DNA of 64,000 nt from Volvox africanus (lineage: Eukaryota > Chlorophyta > Chlorophyceae > Chlamydomonadales > Volvocaceae). This document shows, in pieces, positions 43,146 through 55,351 of this stretch. A program made the translations under genes and the position numbers. The notes below the pieces were generated by a model. The model was not told the origin of the DNA. It did not search any database and worked only from the letters and a program-made list of their open reading frames with translations. The DNA lies in the NCBI GenBank assembly GCA_030268105.1, contig BSDZ01000010.1:2890001-2954000 (forward strand). The letters run 5' to 3'. Within the stretch, counting starts at the first letter, position 1. The number at the start of each line of letters is the position of its first letter.

Positions 43146-44270
43146 CGCTCACATCTATGCTGCGGTGATGTTGCCTACCGTGACGCCCTACCCTAGACGG
43201 ACCACATGTAGCCATTCCCGCCTTCGTTCTAAGGCCTCCAATCAGCCCCAGATGCACAATACTCTTAACTCCAACTATCCAAACTTCCGAAGCCTACAGC
43301 TCCAAATTCTAAGCCCGTACCGACCGTTGCATGCCTCGCATCCGGGGTCTGAGTACAACATGTACAACATACAACTGATCGCTTAATAAATTATCAACTC
43401 CCCATATCTTCTGCCGGAAGCAGAATGCAGAATTACCGAAAGTTCGAATACGTAGGCCGATATGCCGATATGCCGATAGTAGATGGAGGCGGGAGAGAGA
43501 GGAGTAGAGCCACGAGAGAGGAGAAGGAAACATGGCGGAACGTATGGCGCTTGCTACAACCCCCTGCTGCAAACCTCTCTCAGCAAAGTTGGAACGTAAG
43601 TCCGATCCTTCGTAATAAGCAGCATTCTCATCCATTTCGAATAGAATTTATCAAGAACAGCAACACAGGAAGGGATAGAATCCCAATCTCAATCTTAACT
43701 TTGTGCCTTCCTCATTATTACGCGGTGTTCACTCTTAGCGCGCAATCCGGCACAACCGCCAGGACCGCGCCGCGAAATAACGACCATTCGTTTCCAGGTC
43801 CTAATATGGCAGACAACGGCCGAAAGAAAAGGCCGGTATTGCATAGTACATATCATCGTACTGCTCGTCCATGGCATCCCACAGATCCGAGACGCTGCCA
43901 TCGGTGTGAAGCCCCTGCAGCCGTATATCCGTGCAGGGCCGCGCATAAGCCTTAGGGTTTTATCATTTGTACAACGGTAGGAAATAAAAAGATTTGATCT
44001 GTCGTAACAAGTCAACCAGATAATCAGGGCCAGGGCCAGGGCCAGGGCCAGGGCCAGGGCTAGGGCTAGCTCGGACGCCTAACCCGATTGGACACGAGTA
44101 GTAAGTTTGCTCCTCCCAAAGTGGAATACCAGGTCTCTTTTCATCTTCCTTCCATCCATCCTTCCCGGTGCACCCTAGTAAGCACCTGGATTGCTGAGAC
44201 CCACGGGTCCATGGCTTAGCATGCCCTCCCTCCCTCCCGCGCCCTCTGAGCCCCTCCCCATGAGCCCCAC
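43146..44270. other. Unassigned stretch with a GC-rich hexamer repeat
   Basis: A 176-residue frame at 43425-43955 has no recognisable domain. At about 44025-44070 there is a run of cagggc hexamers drifting to tagggc. No gene is supported. Confidence 0.45.
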
Positions 44271-44281
44271 TCCCTACTCAC

Positions 44282-45314
44282 CGGCCAGCACTAACACGGT
44301 GGGGGCAATGTCAATGTGCTGCGTCGTGGTAACCACCTTGGAGCCGGCAGCCAGACCCGGGCCCTGAGGCCAGGGACGACGGGTGGAGGGGTGAAGTCCA
44401 GGGATTTCTGTCACAAAAGGATAAGGGTTCTTGAGTATTAGGCTAGGAGGGCAAAGGACAGGCGGACGGAGGTTGGGACTACGATTTTAGGCGGGGGAGG
44501 CAGGGTTAAAGATGCAACAGAAAGGTGCGTGCAAGGATATATGGCAAGGACGACGGAGGGCCTGGTTTTTGTGGCAGTGGTTGCCTCATGTTAAAGGAAG
44601 GAGGGGGCGATGATACGAAATCTACAATCTATAATCTATATTATCATACCCCTATCCCCACCCCACCCACGCCCCTCCCACCTAACGCCACGACCATCTC
44701 TCATCCACAGCCCGCATGCACCTCAGCGGCACTCGGTGGATCTCCTCTAAGAAGGTCACATTTGCGGCCGTGAGGGGGTCTCGCGCCCGCAGCCACGCTG
44801 GCTTCCCACTAACCCCCGGGTCATTCTGGGCGGTCGTGGCAGTGCCGCTCCACTCAGCTCCTCCCACAGTGTCAGGCCGCAAGTAAATAAGGCCTACGCG
44901 TTTGGATAGTGGCTGGCGTCGTCCCCGGTAGGGAATGTGGAACCAATCGGGGCGTAAGCTAAGTAGCCGCCAAGGCCGTGCATAATCGTAGAAAGAAGAG
45001 CGATGGGAACCGTGATGATGTATACTATCGGTGTTGTTGGCGACAGCGAAGCGGTGCTGCGAGAAACGTTGGTAGATGCAAGCAAAGTTAATGTATGAAT
45101 GCTTGCCCCCTCCCCCCGCATTCACCTGTGTATAGCGTGTTGTACCCAGCTTTCTGCAGCCAGGTGGGGAGCCACTCGCGATCCAAATCCAGCGCACGGA
45201 ATTTTGCATAACCTCCTGTATGTGAGGAAGGGGTTGTGGGTTCGCGGGCCAGGGCCTCGGGGATGACGAATTTAATTTGTGGAAAAATGGTTTCCGCGGC
45301 CAGACGGCGAACCC
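44282..45314 (-). CDS. Arylsulfatase-like gene, partial
   Basis: Sulfatases hydrolyse sulfate esters using a formylglycine made from the Cys in a CxPSR motif. Three - strand exons show family blocks. Exon 45314-45126 reads GGYAKFRALDLDREWLPTWL then QKAGYNTLYTG and ends at cag/gtgaat. Exon from 45056 to about 44706 reads KPAWLRARDPLTAANVTFLE and later RCMRAVDE, the helix seen in algal and fungal arylsulfatases. Exon 44407-44282 reads GPGLAAGSKVVTTT then HIDIAPTVLVLAG and ends at g/gtgagt. The donor of the middle exon is unclear, and the first half of that exon (45056 to about 44860) matches the family poorly. No CxPSR exon was found up to 46.4 kb, and no C-terminal exon below 44.28 kb, so it may be a broken copy. 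Confidence 0.75.
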
Positions 45315-45329
45315 CTTGGGGTGGCAAAA

Positions 45330-47060
45330 GAATGAATGGAAAAACGGAAGGATAGAACGAACTCGCTATGTGGACGGCCCAGAAAGGGGAGGGGTCTGCG
45401 GTGAGAACAGGAAGGTTGACTAGGAAGGATGATAGTGCCTAGAGTTGAAGGGATGCAGAGCCGCGGAGCGCGGAGGGCTGGCGGGTTTCAGTTGCTGTTG
45501 GGTCAAATGACAGTCATCCGTCCACCTCCGGGAGAGGGGTTTTCATCAATGGCCATTGGGGCGGCCTTTCCTTGTCTCCTGTCTCGTTCATAAATGTAAA
45601 TCTGTGCTTGGAAAAAGGTGGTTATGAGAAACTCTTAAATATGTCTGGTTCCGGAGCATGACCTACACCAAAACCCGGGTCCATGGTCGCTCCGCCAATT
45701 AACCTGACTGACGGTAATGACAAGGGGCCGCACGTCGCAATGTGGCTTCGAAGCCACCCGTCCACCCAGGAATACTTCTTCCATCGGGGGAGATCGGGTA
45801 TTACCATCTGACGCTTACGATCGTATGCAGGCTAGTCGGAGACGGCAGGGTGGAACCTGTCATTTAAAACTTGGACGTACCGTGTGGTCCGAGGACGTCT
45901 GTGAAATTGGTTTTGGGACTCAGCTGGCCGCGGTGGAGGCTGACCCGGGAAGGGCAGCAGATGGGAGTAGTGACGAAATGGTTCGTAAAGGTGACACCTG
46001 GTTTGCAGCAACATCGGGATATAACCGAATAAGGAACCGATGCCTGCAGGAACTGACAGGAAGATTACCAACTTCCAACTACTAACCATTTTTACTTACC
46101 AGCTCAAAGAATCTTGAACAACATCTATGATTCAAGAAAATTTCTGAACATTCCTGGTCGCGTCGTCGTGCACGAAAGTCGCACGTCGCCAAATGATTGA
46201 TGGTCCGGTTACGATGCCCTTACCTCGGTCTCGCAAAAGCCGTTTCGTCGCCGGTACTGAGATTAATCTACATCATCTACAAGGATAAGGATAGAGTTTG
46301 GACGCCGTGCTACAGATGCCGAATATGTGATGATACCCAGATACAGCATTACATTTAGAAATCGCTTCTTTGAAATTCCTTTGGATTAAACGATGTATTT
46401 GACGGAAATTCTTACGTGCCTCACATTCCAACATGCCTTTACTCGACGGAAGAAGTATTTCAAGATATGCTCATTTCATGCAAAGCATGACGTTGGTTGG
46501 CTTGGGGGCTGTTGCCGTTATTGAACAAAAGGGTAGAACAAAGGTGAGGGTCGAGAGGGGACTAATGTTTTCTTCATGTAGCGCCTATCACCCTACACTT
46601 GCCGCCCTCCGCCCGACCGCTGCATTGTAGCACGGAGCTGAACTTGTCTGCCGCGTCTGACTTCCTGCAATGGTAACTATGGAAACGCCTGGCAGTTGCA
46701 CACAATTCTTGATTCAGGGAACTAAAGAAAATAAGTTCGAGACGAAAAGACAAATAAAATTGTTCGATGCTCTTACGAGCAAGCCCATCGGTGAAGCTGT
46801 CACGTCGGAAGCGCGATGGATCAACGGTGAACTGACAAGACTGTCGAAGCTCCCAAACCAACGATTTGATTGCATTTGCATAGTTGTGAGAATTAAATAA
46901 TGGTTAAGTGTATATGATTTTTCGGGCAATTGTTCAATCCCAACCGTAATTGTTTTGCTGTTGCTTCCTAACGCGTGAGTGCAGCGGTTGATCAAGGAAT
47001 CGGGGAGGTCGAACTTATCAAAGTCCACATCTACCAGCAGGCACCTAGAATACACACATT
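45330..47060. other. Unassigned stretch
   Basis: The missing N-terminal sulfatase exon would be expected here but I did not find it. A 76-residue + frame (46670-46900; MVTMETPGSCTQFL...) looks like plausible protein but is unrecognised. Confidence 0.4.
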
Positions 47061-49270
47061 TATAGTCCGTGATGCAACTTGCATGGTGTGAAAGGTTACA
47101 ACATATCTCAAATTTCTCGTTTCTACCTTTCCAACATCCTGTTCCTGTCCTCTCGTGCGACTTAAAGACGTGCGTCTTGACGACCGGCCTGGGCCGCCCC
47201 AACGTCCGCCTCCCACTTTCATTAGAGTATGGCATCTACATGGCGTATTTCTCACCGACGACTGCATTCAGATGGCAACGAAGGAATCCGTGCTAGGGGC
47301 CGTTCTGCAGCACTGCACTCGGCGGCGTCTCCTGGTGGTGCTGTGCGCAGACCGAGATCAAGTGCAGCTTTGCTGGCCTTGCGGATGTAGCATGCAGCAG
47401 CACAACATGCCGCAGTACCATCAAGGTGAGGCCAGTGAACGTAGTGAAATTCTTATAGGGACCAACGGGGCGGCCAGCAAAGTGAGCGACATGCACGTAC
47501 ACGCAGAGTGGGTGCCCGTTGGCAGCTGCTGTAAGGTACCAACTGGATATCTTGGCTAGGGATTACGTCACGATCCGTTGTTGCCTGTATCCTCGAGAGG
47601 GATCATCAAGCCGCGTAACGGACCTGATGGATGAGTCCCCTCAGGGAAGTATGTGAACGAATCCTCAGTGCACGATCTTCCCACATGCACATTGGGACCC
47701 TGACCCCGTGACCGCGCGCGTCAACACCCAGGGCACCTCCGCTGCTGACGTGAGAGCGTGTTTTTTCACGAGCTGCAGCACAACATTGGTCTCCGCCACG
47801 CACACAGATGATCGTGTAAAATGTGGTTGTGTTTGTTTGTGTGTACGTGCATACATTCATTCCTGACGAATCCCAATCAATACATGCCGCCATCCCGAAC
47901 ATTGTGCATCCATACCCACCGTCACCAGGACTGTGTACCGCTTGCCAGTGCTACACTGCACAGGCTTGCACTAGTGCGGCCTCTGGATTCTGTCCCGCAC
48001 CTGCTCATCACCAAACACTAATCGCTATCTGACACTACTGGCCACCCGCCCGCTGCCCCCTCTTACTCCTGTCATTACCACGACTCGGAGCGGTTTGCAT
48101 GCAGGGGAGTTTGTGGAGTACGACGACCCACCTGACCCCATGTTGATGCCAATGCGCAGCTCCCAGGCTGTTCGGTGCCACGACGCCCCAATCAATTGGC
48201 GCATCAACTGGGCGGTAACGGTGCCCAATAATGGCAACCTCGGGCCCGGGAACTTCACCCTCGCCTCCAACCCCGTCGGTGGGCCCCTTGTCTGCGGTAG
48301 CGGTGAGTAAGAGCTACATACACAGGCCCATGGCTTTCTGGCGGCAGTAAATGCGGACTGTATCAGTTCGTGGACTGCCTCTGACTGCAGCGTGCCACAA
48401 CGGTCGCCACGTTTTGCCAAACAGCCACTCCCTGGGTTCCTGCAGCCGTCGCCGCCCCTTGTACCGCCCCATCAACAGCATTTATCCCCCTAGGTCGCGG
48501 CCGCTGTCGCCACCGCATGCGTGCTGTCGTCCCCGCGTGCGTAATGTATGCCCCCGAAGCCGCGCTCCATTCATAGCATATGTTGGTAAAACATTGTGCC
48601 CTATGGCTGGGCAGGGACAACACGGCCCTACTTGAATGCAAGGGTCGTTCTGGATATGGTTGAGATCTCTAAAGTGGGGCTGAAGTATAGGTGGAGGTAG
48701 GGGTGGAGATGTAGACGTGAGTAGCACATATGGATTGAAATGTTACCGGCTTTGCCTGCCGTAGCAGAGCTTGCCAGTTGGGCGGAGCACATTCTGCATC
48801 CATCTGCATGTATGCACAAGCATGTACGAATATGCCACTGCACTGGTGCAGGCGGCATCCATATGCCTACCCATTTGTTGCCTCGACCGTGTGCCTCAGG
48901 AATTAATTCCTAGCAATCAGCATCACAACTGTACGGGCGAAAATAATCCAATGGAACGATTGAGCCAGTTTGAATACTTGTCGTTCAGATACGCTATAGA
49001 TTCGCAGCTAGCATGAACACAGGCAAGGGCGTGTGTGTGGGTTATGTACATCTGGTTGGTCACACATTTGCAGAGGCTAAGGTTTCAGCATGCCCGTACA
49101 TATAGCAGGGTAGATTCGCGATGCGGATGGAGGTTGCTCTGGTGTTGGTTTTGCAGACATATACAATGAATCATTTCTGCGCTGTATGTCAGCACACCAG
49201 CTATGGACAGGCGGAAAGCAACTACGTGGACTCATGCGTGTCGTTGGGCATTAGACTACGTGTATATCAG
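47061..49270. other. Mostly unassigned stretch with one candidate exon
   Basis: Two + strand pieces may be exons: about 47155-47559, unrecognised, and 48109-48301. The second is described separately. The remaining sequence offers only short frames. Confidence 0.4.
48109..48301 (+). CDS. Candidate exon of an unknown protein
   Basis: Bounded by catgcag and g/gtgagt. It reads EFVEYDDPPDPMLMPMRSSQ and later INWRINWAVTVPNNGNLGPG, ending LVCGSG. Good splice-like edges and a balanced composition support a real exon, but I do not recognise the family and found no partner exons. Confidence 0.4.
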
Positions 49271-49271
49271 G

Positions 49272-49479
49272 CCTTGGCGCATGCTCTTTCACGCTTCGAT
49301 GCCTTTGATTTTCCTTCAAAGAGACTTATTATCGAACACGTTTCACTGGAAGATAAGCGCGTGGAGGGGACATGCCACGAGAGAACTTTGCGTGTGGGGA
49401 CGTTGACGCGCGGCGGGCAGCAACTGAGGCGCAATCAGTTGGGGCTCAGCCATATGGGCGCTTGCCAGGAGCCTCTTTG
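49272..49479 (+). repeat. Divergent array fragment at the left edge
   Basis: About 208 bases match 52293-52507 of the unit with several substitutions. They then jump straight to the unit start, skipping about 480 bases. The bases just before (ttgggcattagactacgtgt) match 52669-52688, which lies downstream in the unit, so the order here is rotated relative to the array. Confidence 0.85.
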
Positions 49480-49964
49480 ACCATGCAGCTGTGTTGACTG
49501 CATTACCGAGCTACTAGAGCTGTGTAAACATCTTGCGGTATGCATTAATTGCGTAGGCGTGTACTCAGACAGGAAGGGCGCAGAAAGCTGAAACATTATG
49601 ATATCTTGTGTCACACTGTAGGGGCTACGCAGCAAATATGGAATTATTGACGAGGGTTTGAGCTCAGGGTGTGCGTGGTTAAGAAAATTACATGAAACAC
49701 AAACAGAATTATGGAAGTACCAATCACGATATAGTACAAAACATAGGTATCAGAGTCTGCCCAATTAAGGGTGGTATCGAAAGACACCGAATATGAATTC
49801 AAAGCCCCATATATATGTTTCGTTCCAGGGACAGGCAAAGTGTCCAAGGAAGCTCCCAAGGATCCTGGATCGCGTGTTTCTGGGGTCGTAACCCTCCATG
49901 TGGTGGGGTTTCTTTACCTTGCACCCATTACTCCTCCATTGCACAAACAGGGACAATCAAGACG

Positions 49965-50084
49965 TCCCGGCCAAAGCCACTCCGGCGGCTAAGGCCCCCC
50001 TTTAGTCCCAGCCAAAGCCGCTTCGGCGGCTAAGGCCCCCCCTTTGTCCCAGCCAAAGCCGCTCCGGCAGTTAAAGCCCGCTTC
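49965..50084 (+). repeat. Three 43-bp GC-rich repeats with hairpins
   Basis: Each repeat reads ccagccaaagccgctycggc followed by ggctaaggcccccc or a variant. The central agccgcttcggcggct is a perfect short hairpin with a TTCG loop. The block recurs once in each full array unit (for example near 53475, 56983 and 60491). Confidence 0.88.
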
Positions 50085-50379
50085 TTTTTGCCACTCGTTA
50101 CACAAGCAAAGGACAATACGTCCCAGCCACAGCCGCCCTGGAGGCAGAGCCCCCGACCAGTCCACACCAGGGCATTAAATCTGCGTGGAAAGGGTTTGTT
50201 AGTCAGTAAGGACATGTCTAATTATTATCGTAAGAACTGGGCGACACAATCAAACAGGCAGGCCAAGTCCCACACTTACCTTCTGATGACTAACATGAAG
50301 CCCTGATAAGATGCATGCAATCCCCCCTTGGTTTCCCTTGCTCCACCCCTCACTCCTCATATGCCTTCGGCATGCGCAT

Positions 50380-51843
50380 CTAGTTGTTGTTCTCAAGTCT
50401 GCTATATGAGACTTGCAAGTGTTCGAAGGCTTTGAAGGCCAACGCCCTGTGTTGCCCACCGAGCAGGTGACGGTGTGGGTTCACCTGCCACCTGAGCTTG
50501 TCGTACACAGCCTTCCGTCCCTGGGTTTTGAACTTCTCCGGAGCAAGCTGGAAGATGAGACGGTCGCCAAGTGCCTCATCTTCCAGTTTGCTAAGTGTGA
50601 TCACCCACTCAACCACATCCGCATTTGTAAGCCCCTCAGTGGGTATGACGACATGGCTCACGTGCCGCAACCCGTTATCTGCACTTTGGGTATCCCCGCT
50701 TTCAGCCACGTCCCTCTCGTGGCACACCACATTATCCGCACTTTGGGTATCTCCGCTTTCGGCCATGTGCCTCTCGTGGCACACCACATTATCCGCACTT
50801 TGGGTATCTCCGCTTTCGGCCACCTCCCGCTGGTGGCACACCACGTTATCTGCACTTTGGGTATCTCCGCTTTCAGCCACCTCCCGCTCGTGGCACACCA
50901 CGTTATCTGCACTTTGGGTATCTCCGCTTTCGGCCACATGCCTTTCGTTGCACACCAACTTATCCGCACTTTGGGTATCTCCGCTTTCAGCCACGTCCCT
51001 CTCGTGGCACACCACGTTATCTGCACTTTGGGTATCTCCGCTTTCGGCCACGTGCCTTTCGTGGCACACCAACTTATCCGCACTTTGGGTATCCCCGCTT
51101 TCAGCCACGTGCCTCTCGTGGCACCCCACATTATCCGCATTTTGGGTATCTCCGCTTTTGGCCACTTCCCGCTCGTGGCACACCACATTATCCGCACTTT
51201 GGGTATCTCCGCTTTCGGCCACGTGCCTCTCGTAGTTAACCTCTTTGGTATCACTCTCATTATTGCCGATATGGACCACTGGCACCTCGTGGTCGATTTT
51301 GCTCTCGATGCTCTGCGCATCCTGGTGTTGGAACACAGACACCTCATAGTCAAACCCATCACTTTTGGTCCCATATTTCCAGGACTGAACTTCTTGGTCA
51401 GGCTCACTGACGTCTGCCTCGCTGGGTATCTCCATAGGAACGACTGTCTGAGAACCCATAATCCAGCCAGATATTTGCTGCATGGACGGCAACCTAAGTT
51501 GCCAGCACAGCACCTTCGGCTGCAGATGCACCGCGGTCGAAGAGAGAAATATGGTCCTGCGGCAATGGGCGAAAAATTAATTTTCTGTGACTTAAAATGG
51601 TTCAGGCTTTGACCTTGACCGTGAGGCGGCGGCGGCATCCCAATCACATACAGCTACAACGCAAGGAAAGCTGCCCATATAGTTAATTTTAAATTAAGCT
51701 TAGCAAAGACATCGGTGGAGTCAGCCATGAAAATTGGAAAAGGCTCGAGCGTACCTTGGGTAGAAGACCTCGAAGCATGTCCGCGCCAGGTAGAAGATGC
51801 CACTGAGCATGGCTTTTAGGACGGGCCTAGCGACACAGCTCAT
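50380..51843 (-). CDS. Repeat protein gene of the array, copy 1 (two exons)
   Basis: Exon 1 is 51843-51755 (ATG, MSCVARPVLKAMLSGIFY...), and the 198-bp intron is 51754-51557 with GT and AG ends. Exon 2 is 51556-50380. The phases join exactly (AG|G, Arg), giving 421 residues. The N-terminus is hydrophobic and could be a signal or anchor. The middle has about eleven 19-residue repeats of the type HERHVAESGDTQSADNVVC, encoded by 57-bp units, with one Cys per repeat in most. The C-terminal 90 residues (NADVVEWVITLSKLEDEALG, then FKTQGRKAVYDKLRWQV) look like a folded domain. I do not recognise the family. The - frame is preferred because it has a splice-consistent upstream exon and a hydrophilic repeat; the long + frames over the repeat are less protein-like. 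Confidence 0.65.
50670..51240 (-). repeat. 57-bp minisatellite, about 11 units (array copy 1)
   Basis: Units are spaced exactly 57 bp (for example ctttgggtat at 50684, 50741, 50798). Variants alternate between two or three short motifs at the centre. The same block recurs at +3,508, +7,016 and +10,524. Because 57 is a multiple of three and the unit contains no stop in four frames, several long open frames overlap here. Confidence 0.95.
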
Positions 51844-53887
51844 GGTATCTGAATCCACGCAAACAAGCAAGCCTATCCAAAGACCAGGTGTGCTTGCAGC
51901 TTAAGGCCGCGGTGTGCGTATGTTGAAAGTCAGGTTCGATAGAGATAGAGTGTGCAGAGCAGGTAGCAGTAAACAACGTTGCATTTAAAACGCTGTAGTG
52001 AGAAAATGCGCACTGAACGGCCTAAGTAGCAAAAGTTTGATGAAAGTACGGCGGAGAGTGTACCTCCATCATAATCTGCCCTGCCAGGGGCTTCTTTACA
52101 TATGTGAGAAATTTTGAGGTATTTCGTTGCTTAGGGAAAGCTTTCAATCAATCCACGGTTATGATGGCACAGGGAAGTTATGTGCATTCAGTACTAAGCT
52201 GGAACCACGGCCAGTAGCGTCTGTGGACGACGCGAAGTTGAACCTCTCTTTCCTAGGATAGAATTTGCAGCTCTCAGCGTTGTATTATGGAATTATGAGG
52301 CCTTGGCGCATGCTCTTTCACGCTTCGATGCCTTTGATTTTCCTTCAAAGAGACTTATTATCGAACACGTTTCAGTGGAAGATAAGCGCGTGGAGGGGAG
52401 ATGCCACGAGAGAGCTGTGCGTGTGGGGGCGTTGACGCGCGGCGGGCAGCAGCTGGGGCGCAGTCAGTTGGGGCTCAGCCATATAGGCGCTTGCCAGGAG
52501 CCTCTTTGTCCGACACCATGGATCCGGCGCGATCCATGCACCCAGCGCACTTGTGAAGCGGATGGAGCTTGCTGTGTCGTTGATTATGCAGTTTTATTCA
52601 TAGTATATGCGCTGTATCCACAACGAGCTATGGGTAGCCGGAGATGAACCGTTCAAATAAATGCATGTTGGGCATTAGACTACGTGTGTATGAGGCCGAA
52701 TGGCCGTGCCTATTTATACATTGATCAGGACGTATTCACATACGGCTGGTAGAGGATGCCACGGCATGGGAACAGTGACATCCACGCCTGATGGCTGGTG
52801 CGTGCTCGTGCCTTCATGCGTATCTAATTTTTGGATGGGCTGCGGGCTGAACGTTTGTGTATGTTTGTGTATGATACGTTCACGTTCACTGTTTGAAAAC
52901 TAGTTTGATAAGCCTCACCCCGCCGTTGGTATGGTCTTTGGGTATGTGTTTATACCCCTTCACGTGATATGTTGATGACGAGCATGTGAACCATGCAGCT
53001 GTGTTGACTGCATTACCGAGCTACTAGAGCTGTGTAAGCATCTTGCCATATCCGATAATTGCGTAGGCGTGTACTCAGACAGGAAGGGCGCAGAAAGCTG
53101 AAACATTATGATATCTTGTCACAGTGTAGGGGCTACGCAGCAAATATGGAATTATTGACGAGGGTCTGAGCTCAGGGTGTGCGTGGTTAAGAAAATTACA
53201 TGAAACACAAACAGAATTATGGAAGTACCAATCACGATATAGTACAAAACATAGGTATCAGAGTCTGCCCAATTAAGGGTGGTATCGAAAGACACCGAAT
53301 ATGAATTCAAAGCCCCATATATATGTTTCGTTCCAGGGACAGGCAAAGTGTCCAAGGAAGCTCCCAAGGATCCTGGATCGCGTGTTTCTGGGGTCGTAAC
53401 CCTCCATGTGGTGGGGTTTCTTTACCTCGCACCCATTACTCCTCCATTGCACAAACAGGGACAATCAAGACGTCCCGGCCAAAGCCACTCCGGCGGCTAA
53501 GGCCCCCCTTTAGTCCCAGCCAAAGCCGCTTCGGCGGCTAAGGCCCCCCCTTTGTCCCAGCCAAAGCCGCTCCGGCAGTTAAAGCCCGCTTCTTTTTGCC
53601 ACTCGTTACACAAGCAAAGGACAATACGTCCCAGCCACAGCCGCCCTGGAGGCAGAGCCCCCGACCAGTCCACACCAGGGCATTAAATCTGCGTGGAAAG
53701 GGTTTGTTAGTCAGTAAGGACATGTCTAATTATTATCGTAAGAACTGGGCGACACAATCAAACAGGCAGGCCAAGTCCCACACTTACCTTCTGATGACTA
53801 ACATGAAGCCCTGATAAGATGCATGCAATCCCCCCTTGGTTTCCCTTGCTCCACCCCTCACTCCTCATATGCCTTCGGCATGCGCAT

Positions 53888-55351
53888 CTAGTTGTTGTTC
53901 TCAAGTCTGCTATATGAGACTTGCAAGTGTTCGAAGGCTTTGAAGGCCAACGCCCTGTGTTGCCCACCGAGCAGGTGACGGTGTGGGTTCACCTGCCACC
54001 TGAGCTTGTCGTACACAGCCTTCCGTCCCTGGGTTTTGAACTTCTCCGGAGCAAGCTGGAAGATGAGACGGTCGCCAAGTGCCTCATCTTCCAGTTTGCT
54101 AAGTGTGATCACCCACTCAACCACATCCGCATTTGTAAGCCCCTCAGTGGGTATGACGACATGGCTCACGTGCCGCAACCCGTTATCTGCACTTTGGGTA
54201 TCCCCGCTTTCAGCCACGTCCCTCTCGTGGCACACCACATTATCCGCACTTTGGGTATCTCCGCTTTCGGCCATGTGCCTCTCGTGGCACACCACATTAT
54301 CCGCACTTTGGGTATCTCCGCTTTCGGCCACCTCCCGCTGGTGGCACACCACGTTATCTGCACTTTGGGTATCTCCGCTTTCAGCCACCTCCCGCTCGTG
54401 GCACACCACGTTATCTGCACTTTGGGTATCTCCGCTTTCGGCCACATGCCTTTCGTTGCACACCAACTTATCCGCACTTTGGGTATCTCCGCTTTCAGCC
54501 ACGTCCCTCTCGTGGCACACCACGTTATCTGCACTTTGGGTATCTCCGCTTTCGGCCACGTGCCTTTCGTGGCACACCAACTTATCCGCACTTTGGGTAT
54601 CCCCGCTTTCAGCCACGTGCCTCTCGTGGCACCCCACATTATCCGCATTTTGGGTATCTCCGCTTTTGGCCACTTCCCGCTCGTGGCACACCACATTATC
54701 CGCACTTTGGGTATCTCCGCTTTCGGCCACGTGCCTCTCGTAGTTAACCTCTTTGGTATCACTCTCATTATTGCCGATATGGACCACTGGCACCTCGTGG
54801 TCGATTTTGCTCTCGATGCTCTGCGCATCCTGGTGTTGGAACACAGACACCTCATAGTCAAACCCATCACTTTTGGTCCCATATTTCCAGGACTGAACTT
54901 CTTGGTCAGGCTCACTGACGTCTGCCTCGCTGGGTATCTCCATAGGAACGACTGTCTGAGAACCCATAATCCAGCCAGATATTTGCTGCATGGACGGCAA
55001 CCTAAGTTGCCAGCACAGCACCTTCGGCTGCAGATGCACCGCGGTCGAAGAGAGAAATATGGTCCTGCGGCAATGGGCGAAAAATTAATTTTCTGTGACT
55101 TAAAATGGTTCAGGCTTTGACCTTGACCGTGAGGCGGCGGCGGCATCCCAATCACATACAGCTACAACGCAAGGAAAGCTGCCCATATAGTTAATTTTAA
55201 ATTAAGCTTAGCAAAGACATCGGTGGAGTCAGCCATGAAAATTGGAAAAGGCTCGAGCGTACCTTGGGTAGAAGACCTCGAAGCATGTCCGCGCCAGGTA
55301 GAAGATGCCACTGAGCATGGCTTTTAGGACGGGCCTAGCGACACAGCTCAT
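53888..55351 (-). CDS. Repeat protein gene of the array, copy 2
   Basis: Exons 55351-55263 and 55064-53888, with the same splice sites, repeat number and stop as copy 1. The encoded protein appears identical to copy 1. Confidence 0.65.

Noticed and set aside
50670..51240. CRISPR-like array (regular repeats with variable parts)
   Set aside because: The units are contiguous 57-bp coding repeats with only small variants, no unique spacers, and the context is eukaryotic.
50413..51612. 399-residue + strand frame over the 57-bp repeat as the main gene
   Set aside because: No upstream exon joins in phase, whereas the - strand gives a spliced two-exon gene with intact phases. Kept only as a possibility in the findings.
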